Shown: in pieces, positions 1-4,966 of the stretch
Numbering within the stretch: position 1 is the first letter of the stretch
Layout of the letters: every line of letters starts with the position of its first letter
From: Actinomycetota bacterium
GTDB taxonomy: Bacteria > Actinomycetota > Thermoleophilia > Solirubrobacterales > Solirubrobacteraceae
Assembly: GCA_005788585.1 (NCBI GenBank)
Contig: SYBY01000452.1
Coordinates: forward strand, 1 to 7,509
Reading direction: 5' to 3'
Length of the DNA: 7,509 nucleotides
The notes under the pieces: model-generated
Told to the model about the DNA's origin: nothing
What the model saw: the letters and a program-made list of their open reading frames with translations, nothing else
Databases searched by the model: none
Translations under genes and position numbers: made by a program

Positions 1-12
1 CAACTATATCAG

Positions 13-32
13 GTGATTGCCGGTGCAATCAC
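13..32. promoter_or_regulatory. Perfect palindrome, probable MarR operator
   Basis: GTGATTGC (13-20) and GCAATCAC (25-32) are exact reverse complements separated by CGGT. The core TTGCCGGTGCAA is close to the TTGCC-NN-GGCAA pattern known for E. coli MarR sites. The palindrome covers the proposed -35 box of the marR-type gene that starts 24 bases further on, so binding of the gene's own product would block its transcription. The site is seen in the sequence; its use as an operator is inferred from position and family. Confidence 0.7.
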
Positions 33-45
33 AACCGACTACACT
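17..45 (+). promoter_or_regulatory. Sigma-70-type promoter of the MarR gene
   Basis: A -35-like TTGCCG (17-22) and a -10-like TACACT (40-45) are spaced by 17 bp. Transcription would start near 51-53, only a few bases before the ATG at 56, so the mRNA would be almost leaderless. This fits the absence of a Shine-Dalgarno sequence before that ATG. The -35 box lies inside the palindrome at 13-32. Confidence 0.55.
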
Positions 46-55
46 CGGATGCAGC

Positions 56-553
56 ATGGCAACTGCTGCACGACCTGCCCAGGATGAGGCGCTTTCGGAC
101 CTTGAGCTTGGCGCGTGGCGCGGCATGCTCCGCGTCCACGCGCAGTTGACCAAGGCGCTGGACGCGAACCTCGAGGCCGTCCACGGCCTCCCGCTCTCGC
201 ACTACGACGTGCTCGTGCAGGTGTCCAACGCGCCGGACCAGCGGATGCGCATGTGCGAGCTCGCCGACGGCGTGCTGCTCAGCCGCAGCGGCCTGACCCG
301 CCTGGTCGACCGCATGGCCAAGGACGGGCTGCTCGAGCGGTGCGCCTGCGAGGACGATGCGCGCGGATCCTTCGCGTGCCTCACGCCGGCCGGCAAGGCC
401 CGCCTGGACGAGGCGCGGCCGACGCATCTCTCCGCGGTCCGGGAGCTGTTCCTCCAGGCGTTCACGGACGACGAGCTCACGCAGCTCGCCGGCCTCTGGC
501 AGCGCGTGCTGCCTTCGCCCGCTGCGGCGGGCGACTGCGGCTGCGACAGCTGA
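56..553 (+). CDS. MarR-family transcriptional regulator, cysteine-rich
   Basis: A 165-residue protein with the MarR layout: an N-terminal helix, a winged helix-turn-helix (about residues 47-112) and a C-terminal dimerisation helix. Family marks include LSHYDVLV, the recognition segment LLSRSGLTRLVDRM, the wing with a D-x-R (D101, R103) and the LTPAG motif at 109-113. MarR proteins bind palindromic operators as dimers and let go when a ligand or oxidant is sensed. I chose ATG 56 because the in-frame TTG at 17 lies inside the promoter and palindrome. The protein has six cysteines, including two C-x-C pairs: C96/C98 in the wing and C161/C163 at the end. This hints at thiol or metal sensing, which is inference. 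Its target beyond itself is unknown; the neighbour upstream of the window and hsp20 are candidates. Confidence 0.9.
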   Translation: MATAARPAQDEALSDLELGAWRGMLRVHAQLTKALDANLEAVHGLPLSHYDVLVQVSNAPDQRMRMCELADGVLLSRSGLTRLVDRMAKDGLLERCACEDDARGSFACLTPAGKARLDEARPTHLSAVRELFLQAFTDDELTQLAGLWQRVLPSPAAAGDCGCDS

Positions 554-586
554 TCCCTCGCCGTCGCACGCTGCTGTAGCTGCACG

Positions 587-605
587 GCGCGGCGCGATGC
601 CGCGT
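587..605 (+). terminator. Weak GC-rich hairpin after the MarR gene
   Basis: CGCGGC (588-593) pairs with GCCGCG (599-604) around a 5-base loop, and one G-U pair closes the base of the stem. It lies 34 bases after the MarR stop codon and before the hsp20 promoter. No T-run follows, so it would be a non-canonical terminator at best. GC-rich DNA yields such hairpins by chance. Confidence 0.25.
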
Positions 606-608
606 GCC

Positions 609-618
609 ATAGATCTAT
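609..618. repeat. AT-rich 10-bp palindrome upstream of hsp20
   Basis: ATAGATCTAT is a perfect 10-bp palindrome directly abutting the proposed -35 box of hsp20. It stands out in a GC-rich background and sits where a repressor or activator could act. A 10-bp palindrome is expected several times by chance in a window of this size, so support is weak. Confidence 0.25.
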
Positions 619-645
619 TGTCCGCAGACTGAGATTTGCTACAGT
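618..645 (+). promoter_or_regulatory. Probable hsp20 promoter
   Basis: TTGTCC (618-623) and TACAGT (640-645) are spaced by 16 bp, in the least GC-rich stretch of the left part. Transcription would start near 651-653 and give a leader of roughly 37 nt. I found no CIRCE element (TTAGCACTC-N9-GAGTGCTAA) and no HAIR element (CTTGAGT-N7-ACTCAAG) here, so HrcA or HspR control is not supported. Confidence 0.5.
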
Positions 646-658
646 CGTGAGCACGACA

Positions 659-682
659 AACCTTCCACGTCCCTAGGAGGTT
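659..682 (+). promoter_or_regulatory. Candidate RNA thermometer in the hsp20 leader
   Basis: In the leader RNA, bases 659-665 (AACCUUC) can pair with 676-682 (GGAGGUU). This gives seven consecutive pairs, one of them U-G (664-677), around a 10-base loop. Five of the six bases of the Shine-Dalgarno sequence AGGAGG (675-680) are in the stem, so the ribosome site would be closed when the hairpin forms. The stem is short and has A-U pairs at its base, as would suit melting on warming. Known thermometers such as ROSE and fourU hairpins act in the same position before small heat-shock genes. Pairing is read from the sequence; temperature control is inference. Confidence 0.45.
664..677 (+). repeat. 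14-bp direct repeat, copy 1 (hsp20 leader)
   Basis: TCCACGTCCCTAGG occurs here and again at 1193-1206. This copy runs into the Shine-Dalgarno sequence of hsp20. The end CCTAGG is self-complementary, so the RNA of the two copies can also base-pair with each other. Confidence 0.6.
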
Positions 683-688
683 CACACC

Positions 689-1165
689 ATGGCCATCGTC
701 CAGTGGGAGCCGAGCCGCGAGCTCACGTCGCTCCAGTCCGAGGTCAACCGGCTGTTCAGCACGTTCTTCGAGCCGAGCGCCCCGCGCAGCGCCACCGGGC
801 CGGTCGCGCGCCGGTGGAGCCCGGCGCTCGATGTCATCGAGCGCGACGAGCAGTACGTCCTGCGCGCTGACGTCCCCGGCGTCCGCGAGGAGGACATCTC
901 CGTCGAGCTCGACGGCAGCGTGCTCACGATCTCCGGTCGCCGCGAGGCCGAGCACGACGAGCAGCGCGCCGGCTACCACCGCGTCGAGCGCGTGGCCGGC
1001 GAGTTCTCCCGGTCGCTGACGCTGCCCGAGGGCATCGACGCCGACCGGATCGAGGCGTCCTACGACCGCGGCGTCCTCGAGGTCCGCGTCCCGAAGCCCG
1101 AGCAGGCCAAGCCCCGCAAGGTCGAGATCTCGGTCGGGCAGCGCCCGGCCGACATCGAGGGCTGA
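689..1165 (+). CDS. hsp20: Hsp20/alpha-crystallin small heat-shock protein
   Basis: A 158-residue cytosolic chaperone that holds unfolding proteins without ATP and passes them to DnaK/ClpB. The N-terminal arm (1-42) has WEPSRELTSLQSEVNRLF, common in bacterial Hsp20. The alpha-crystallin domain spans about 43-137 and includes the end-of-domain GVL signature (128-130, DRGVLEVRVPK). A C-terminal I-x-V motif (I147, V149) docks neighbouring dimers into oligomers. Length is typical. The ATG is fixed by a strong AGGAGG at 675-680, 8 bases upstream. The gene stands alone: 135 bp after the MarR gene with its own promoter, and followed by a strong inverted repeat at 1180-1229. Its leader hairpin (659-682) may make translation temperature dependent. 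Confidence 0.95.
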   Translation: MAIVQWEPSRELTSLQSEVNRLFSTFFEPSAPRSATGPVARRWSPALDVIERDEQYVLRADVPGVREEDISVELDGSVLTISGRREAEHDEQRAGYHRVERVAGEFSRSLTLPEGIDADRIEASYDRGVLEVRVPKPEQAKPRKVEISVGQRPADIEG

Positions 1166-1179
1166 TCCCCCGCAGCCTG

Positions 1180-1229
1180 GCCGAACGGCAGATCCACGTC
1201 CCTAGGGCGACAGGTATCTGCCGTTCGGC
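1180..1229. terminator. Perfect 14-bp inverted repeat after hsp20
   Basis: GCCGAACGGCAGAT (1180-1193) is exactly repeated in inverse orientation at 1216-1229, with a 22-base spacer. It starts 14 bases after the hsp20 stop and would form a stable hairpin at the 3' end of that mRNA. There is no T-run after it, so it may be a non-canonical terminator or a 3' stabiliser. Its right arm covers the proposed -35 box of tgt (1224-1229), so an operator role at DNA level is also possible. The repeat is certain; the function is not. Confidence 0.6.
1193..1206 (+). repeat. 14-bp direct repeat, copy 2 (3' hairpin loop)
   Basis: Second copy of TCCACGTCCCTAGG. All but its first base lies in the spacer of the inverted repeat at 1180-1229. 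With the neighbouring G it forms CCCTAGGG (1200-1207), an 8-bp palindrome exposed in the loop. Confidence 0.6.
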
Positions 1230-1251
1230 GCGGCGGGGGCGCTGGTAGCGT
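1224..1251 (+). promoter_or_regulatory. Possible tgt promoter
   Basis: A weak -35-like TTCGGC (1224-1229) and a -10-like TAGCGT (1246-1251) are spaced by 16 bp. The -10 box ends 10 bases before the GTG at 1262, the same distance as in the MarR gene. This suggests a nearly leaderless transcript and argues against the GTG at 1250, which overlaps the -10 box. Confidence 0.4.
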
Positions 1252-1261
1252 GGCGCGCCCT

Positions 1262-2467
1262 GTGAGCGCGCTCGAGATCCTGCACCGCGACCCGACCTCC
1301 CGCGCCCGCGCGGGCGTCCTGCACACCGCCCACGGCGACGTGCGCACGCCGGGCTTCGTCCCCCTCGCCACGAAGGCGACGGTCAAGGGGCTCGAGCCGC
1401 GCGACGTCAAGGCCCTGGGCTTCGACATCGTCCTCGGCAACACGTTCCACCTCTTCCTCGCGCCCGGCCACGAGCTCATCAGGCACTTCGGCGGCCTCCA
1501 CGAGTTCATGCGCTGGGACGGCGCGATCGTCACAGACTCCGGCGGCTTCCAGGTCTTCTCCATGGGGCACGGCACGGTCGCCGACGAGATCAAGGGCCGC
1601 GCGCCGAGCGGGACGCAGCGCTCCGGGCGCATCCTCGAGATCGCCGAGGAGGGCGTGCGGTTCCGCTCCTACATCGACGGCTCCGAGAAGTTCATGGGCC
1701 CGGAGACCTCCATGGAGATCCAGGCCGCGCTCGGCAGCGACCTCGCGCTCGTCTTCGACGAGTGCACGCCGTTCCACGCGACGAAGGACTACACGGCGCG
1801 GTCGACTGAGCGCACCCACCGCTGGCTCGACCGCTGCCTGGCCTGGCACGGCGAGCACGCGCCGGAGCACCAGATGCTCTACGGGATCATCCAGGGCGGC
1901 GTCTACGAGGACCTGCGCACGGAGTCCGGCGAGGAGGTCGCGTCGCGCCCGGTCGACGGCATCGCGATCGGCGGGTCGCTCGGCGAGCACAAGGAGCAGA
2001 TGTACGAGGTCGTGGGGTGGAACACCGCGACGCTCGGTGAGGACCCGCGGCCGCGGCACCTGCTCGGCATCGGCGACGTCGACGACCTCATCCGCGGCGT
2101 CGAGCTCGGCATCGACACGTTCGACTGCGCGATGCCGACGCGGCTGGGCCGTCACGGCGTCGCCGTCGTGCCCGACCCGGAGAAGCGCTGGCGCCTGGAC
2201 ATCACCGGCAAGCGCCACGAGAAGTCCGAGGAGCCGCTCATGGAGGGGTGCCCGTGCCCGGTGTGCGAGGCCGGCATGACCCGCGGCTACCTGCGGTACC
2301 TGGTCCGGCACAAGGAGATCTCCGGCCTGCGGATGGTCACGCTGCACAACCTCGCCTACGTGGCACGGCTCATGGCCGACCTCCGCGACGCGGTGCTGAC
2401 GGACACGCTCGCGGAGCGGGCCAAGGCGCTGCGCGACGGGGCACCGCCCCGCACCGGCCTGCTCTGA
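1262..2467 (+). CDS. tgt: Queuine/preQ1 tRNA-guanine transglycosylase
   Basis: This enzyme swaps guanine-34 for preQ1 (or queuine) in the wobble position of tRNAs for Asp, Asn, His and Tyr, a step of queuosine formation. The 401 residues carry DSGGFQ (92-97) with the base-recognising/general-base Asp92, and the nucleophile Asp288 in DTFDCAMPTR. The zinc site is C330-x-C332-x-x-C335 with H362 in LHNLAY. The protein is longer than the usual 370-380 residues. The excess lies mostly just after DSGGFQVFS, in a stretch reading GHGTVADEIKGRAPSGTQRS, where I recall a similar insert in Thermoleophilia homologues. GTG 1262 is preferred because GTG 1250 overlaps the putative -10 box; neither has a good Shine-Dalgarno. 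No other queuosine gene is in the window, so substrate supply cannot be judged. Confidence 0.95.
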   Translation: MSALEILHRDPTSRARAGVLHTAHGDVRTPGFVPLATKATVKGLEPRDVKALGFDIVLGNTFHLFLAPGHELIRHFGGLHEFMRWDGAIVTDSGGFQVFSMGHGTVADEIKGRAPSGTQRSGRILEIAEEGVRFRSYIDGSEKFMGPETSMEIQAALGSDLALVFDECTPFHATKDYTARSTERTHRWLDRCLAWHGEHAPEHQMLYGIIQGGVYEDLRTESGEEVASRPVDGIAIGGSLGEHKEQMYEVVGWNTATLGEDPRPRHLLGIGDVDDLIRGVELGIDTFDCAMPTRLGRHGVAVVPDPEKRWRLDITGKRHEKSEEPLMEGCPCPVCEAGMTRGYLRYLVRHKEISGLRMVTLHNLAYVARLMADLRDAVLTDTLAERAKALRDGAPPRTGLL

Positions 2468-2470
2468 CAT

Positions 2471-2498
2471 TTGGGACGGCTGGTACGGTTAGTAGCTG
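2471..2498 (+). promoter_or_regulatory. Weak promoter of the oxygenase-TetR operon
   Basis: TTGGGA (2471-2476) is a fair -35 box. The best -10 candidate is TAGCTG (2493-2498), 16 bp further on and inside the palindrome at 2481-2508. The -10 match is poor, as can happen for tightly regulated promoters. Confidence 0.3.
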
Positions 2499-2508
2499 AT
2501 CCGTACCA
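2481..2508. promoter_or_regulatory. 8+8 bp palindrome, probable TetR operator
   Basis: TGGTACGG (2481-2488) and CCGTACCA (2501-2508) are exact reverse complements with a 12-base spacer, 28 bp in all. The site lies 20 bp before the start codon of the oxygenase gene, across the likely promoter. The second gene of this operon encodes a TetR-family protein, so self-regulation of the pair is the natural reading. An RNA hairpin terminator for tgt is the alternative, but there is no T-run. Confidence 0.6.
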
Positions 2509-2528
2509 CCGAGCGGACGGAGGCGTCC

Positions 2529-3455
2529 ATGCTCACGCCGGTCAAGCAGCGCATCGTCGACGAACACACCTCGATCACGGGGGCGCACGACGACCCCGCG
2601 GTCTACGGCGGGCCACCCGGCGACCCGGGGCTGCTGGGACCGGACAGCATCTCCTGGCGCATCCACGCCGACGTCGCGGCGATGAGCATCGCCGGAGCGG
2701 CCGCGATTACCATGGAGCTGCTGCACCCCGCCGTCATGGCCGGCGTGCACGAACGTTCCACGTACCGCGAGCAGCCGTTCAAGAGAGCCCGCGCCACCGC
2801 GGGCTACGTCGTGCAGACCACGTTCGGCAGCACCGAGGCGGCGCACGACGTCATCGGTCGCGTCCGGCGGATGCACGAGCGCATCTCCGGCACGCTGCCT
2901 GACGGCCGCGCTTACCGGGCGACGGATCCCGACCTCCTCGCCTGGGTGCACACCTGCATCCCCTGGGCGATCATGCTCGCCTACGACCGCTACACCCGCC
3001 CGCTGAGCATCGCGGAGCGTGACCAGTACCTCGCCGAACAGGCGATCATCGGCCGTCTGGGCGGCGCCGGCGACCTTCCCGAGACGTACGCCGATCTCCT
3101 GGACTACGTCGAGGCGATGCGGCCCCAGCTGGTCGTGAGTGAGCAGACGCGGACCTTCTTCTCGTTCCTCCTGACCGCGCCGTTCGGCCCGACGCTCCCC
3201 GAGCCGGTGGCGTACCGGCTGAAGCGCCTGAACCTCCAGGCGTCGCTGTCGATCATGCCGCCGTGGGTCGCCGACCTCACCGGGTACGACCACCCCGAGC
3301 CCGCCCAGCGGCTGCTGATCGACCCGCTGCTGCACCTCAACGCGCGCACGGTCCGCTGGGCGTTCGGCACGCCGCCGTACGCGGCGATGGCGGCGCAGCG
3401 GATGGCCGGCGAGACGGTGCCCGCCCGCGGTGCCAGGCGCACGGCGCTGGCATGA
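2529..3455 (+). CDS. MpaB-family (DUF2236) putative haem oxygenase
   Basis: A 308-residue protein of the DUF2236 family, which includes fungal MpaB and the bacterial latex-clearing protein Lcp, a b-type haem oxygenase. Family marks are ELLHPAVMAGV (63-73), HERSTYREQPFKR (74-86), TTFGSTEAA (97-105), RVRRMHERISG (111-121), YRATDPDLLAWVH (129-141) and a later ERDQYLAEQ. These hold the conserved His and Arg residues; I cannot say which His binds haem. No signal peptide or membrane segment is evident, so it is likely cytosolic. GGAGG (2519-2523) sits 5 bases before the ATG. Its stop overlaps the TetR start as ATGA, so the two are co-translated. The substrate is unknown; a terpenoid, lipid or similar hydrophobic compound is a guess from the family. 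Assignment to the family is firm, the reaction is not. Confidence 0.85.
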   Translation: MLTPVKQRIVDEHTSITGAHDDPAVYGGPPGDPGLLGPDSISWRIHADVAAMSIAGAAAITMELLHPAVMAGVHERSTYREQPFKRARATAGYVVQTTFGSTEAAHDVIGRVRRMHERISGTLPDGRAYRATDPDLLAWVHTCIPWAIMLAYDRYTRPLSIAERDQYLAEQAIIGRLGGAGDLPETYADLLDYVEAMRPQLVVSEQTRTFFSFLLTAPFGPTLPEPVAYRLKRLNLQASLSIMPPWVADLTGYDHPEPAQRLLIDPLLHLNARTVRWAFGTPPYAAMAAQRMAGETVPARGARRTALA

Positions 3456-4087
3456 CCACGACCCCCGAACTCGCCGGGCTGCTGCAGCGCGCCGTCACCG
3501 AGGCGGCACACGACGACGGCGCCGAGGATCGCACCCGCACGCGCATCCTCGATGCCGCGCTCGACGAGGGCGCCTCGGTGGGCGTCGGTCGCATGACCAT
3601 GGAGGACGTGGTGCGCCGCAGCGGCCTGGGGCGCATGACGGTCTACCGGCGCTTCGCGCGCCGCGACGACCTGGTCGAGGCGCTCGTGGTCCGCGAGGTG
3701 CAGCGGTTCCTGCGGACGGTCGCCGAGGGACTCGCGGCGGGGGAGACCCAGGAGGATCGCGTCGCCGCCGCCTTCGTCGCGTCGATGCGCTTCGTGCGCA
3801 GCCACCCGCTGCTGCGGCGGGTCGCGGCGTCCGAGCCGGGGTCGGTCCTGGAGACCGCGGCCGCCAAGGACCGGCTCGTCCTGCGGATGGGCACCGACTT
3901 CATCGCCGCGCAGCTGCAGCTCGCGCGGCCTGATGACAGCGAACGTGCGCTGCGGCGCACCGCCGACCTCGTGGCACGCCTGTACCTCACGTTCCTGGCG
4001 ATGCCGCCGGAGGACCCTGACCCGCGCGACGACGCGGCGCTCGACGCCTACGCGCGCGAGGTGCTGATGCCGCTGCTGCTCGTCTGA
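3452..4087 (+). CDS. TetR-family transcriptional regulator
   Basis: A 211-residue repressor-type protein. The N-terminal DNA-binding domain spans about 27-75: RTRTRILDAAL, then the helix-turn-helix MTMEDVVRRSGLGRMTVYRRF (residues 48-68), then ARRDDLVEALV. The remaining helices would form the ligand pocket and dimer surface, which vary between family members. The start is fixed by the ATGA overlap with the oxygenase stop codon; an in-frame upstream extension would run into the oxygenase gene. About 25 residues precede the usual domain start. It probably represses its own operon through the palindrome at 2481-2508, with the oxygenase's substrate or product as a possible inducer (inference). The last 40 bp overlap the 3' end of the convergent dehydrogenase gene. 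Confidence 0.92.
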   Translation: MTTTPELAGLLQRAVTEAAHDDGAEDRTRTRILDAALDEGASVGVGRMTMEDVVRRSGLGRMTVYRRFARRDDLVEALVVREVQRFLRTVAEGLAAGETQEDRVAAAFVASMRFVRSHPLLRRVAASEPGSVLETAAAKDRLVLRMGTDFIAAQLQLARPDDSERALRRTADLVARLYLTFLAMPPEDPDPRDDAALDAYAREVLMPLLLV

Positions 4088-4944
4088 GCGTCGGCCGGCT
4101 CGGGCGGGGCCATCGGGGCCTCGTCGGCCAGCCGCACCGCCTCGGCGATCGCCGGATCGGCGCCGGTGCGCGCGAACGTGAACTCGAACAGCCCGCGGCC
4201 CAGCAGCGCTGGGCGCACCCACCACGGCGCGACGACGGTCTGCGCGCGCCGCTCGACGCCGCGCTCGATCGCCTTCGCGGCCTGGCTGACCGGGACGGGC
4301 TTGAACAGCTTGCCCGGCTGATTGGCCTGCATCTTCTGGGTCGCGGCGTGCGAGAAGCCGGTGCGCACGAGGTCGGTGTCGATGAAGCCGAAGTACGCGA
4401 CGCCCGCCCGGGTGCCGGTGTGCGCGATCTCCTGCTGCATGGCCCGGGTGAGGTTCTCGGCCGCCGCCTTCGTGGCGGTGTACGGGCCCATGAGCGGCGC
4501 GGGACCGGGCGCCGACAGCGACGCGATCGTCAGCAGGTAGCCCTGGCGCTCGATCACCGCGGGCATGGTGGCCCGCAGGGTGTTCCAGACGCCGATCAGA
4601 TTCACGGCGACGGTGCGCTCGAAGGCCTCGTCGGGCAGTGTCCGGACCGTGCCGACCGGCGAGATGCCAGCGTTCGCGATGGCGACGTCGATGCCGCCGA
4701 AGCGCGACACGGCACTGTCGACGGCGGCGCGGAGTGCGTCACGGTCGGTGACATCGGCGTGAAACCACGCGGCGTCGCCGCCGAGTGCGGCGGTCTCCTT
4801 CTGGAGCAGCTCGGGCTCGAGCCCCACCAGCGCCATCGTCGCGCCGCGGGCCGACAGGCGCTTCGCGGCGGCCAGCCCAATCCCGCGGGCGGCGCCGGTG
4901 ATGAGGATGACCTTGCCGCGCAGGTCGTAGCTCGCTCGTGCCAT
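4048..4944 (-). CDS. Short-chain dehydrogenase/reductase (SDR)
   Basis: A 298-residue classical-type SDR using NAD(P)H in a Rossmann fold. Visible motifs are TGAARGIG (16-23) for the cofactor, D64-V65 after beta-3, NAG (91-93), and the catalytic set N115, S142, Y155 and K159 (YTATK), with the standard 13-residue Ser-Tyr spacing. The core is followed by about 50 extra residues with PWWVRPALLGRGLFEF, which could be a membrane-associating or substrate-lid tail. The substrate is unknown. The ATG at 4944 begins at MARASYDLRGK, just before beta-1; the longer open frame upstream is a shadow of the kinase gene. It starts 22 nt after the kinase stop, so read-through is possible. The 3' end overlaps the TetR gene on the other strand by 40 bp. 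Its proximity to the oxygenase may mean a shared pathway (inference). Confidence 0.93.
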   Translation of the reverse strand: MARASYDLRGKVILITGAARGIGLAAAKRLSARGATMALVGLEPELLQKETAALGGDAAWFHADVTDRDALRAAVDSAVSRFGGIDVAIANAGISPVGTVRTLPDEAFERTVAVNLIGVWNTLRATMPAVIERQGYLLTIASLSAPGPAPLMGPYTATKAAAENLTRAMQQEIAHTGTRAGVAYFGFIDTDLVRTGFSHAATQKMQANQPGKLFKPVPVSQAAKAIERGVERRAQTVVAPWWVRPALLGRGLFEFTFARTGADPAIAEAVRLADEAPMAPPEPADAQTSSSGISTSRA

Positions 4945-4952
4945 GACGAGTG

Positions 4953-4958
4953 ACCCTA
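4953..4958 (-). promoter_or_regulatory. Possible -10 box of the SDR gene
   Basis: On the minus strand TAGGGT lies 8 bases before the ATG and would give a nearly leaderless mRNA, as proposed for the MarR gene and tgt. I see no good -35 box in the end of the kinase gene, so support is weak. Co-transcription with the kinase is the alternative. Confidence 0.25.
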
Positions 4959-4966
4959 CCGCGGCG

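Noticed and set aside
600..690. CIRCE or HspR (HAIR) operator before hsp20
   Set aside because: Neither consensus is present. The short GACTG/CAGTC inverted repeat around the -10 box (627-631, 642-646) is too short to count.
29..979. 316-codon minus-strand open frame opposite the MarR and hsp20 genes
   Set aside because: It crosses two well-supported genes and their promoters, and its composition is typical of a GC-rich shadow.
1202..2470. 422-codon open frame on the minus strand opposite tgt
   Set aside because: Arg/Ala/Val/Asp-rich shadow with no motif; tgt on the plus strand has all catalytic and zinc residues.
3263..3451. 63-residue upstream extension of the TetR frame
   Set aside because: It lies wholly within the oxygenase gene and reads as Arg/Ala/Pro-rich shadow; the ATGA junction and the TetR domain position favour 3452.
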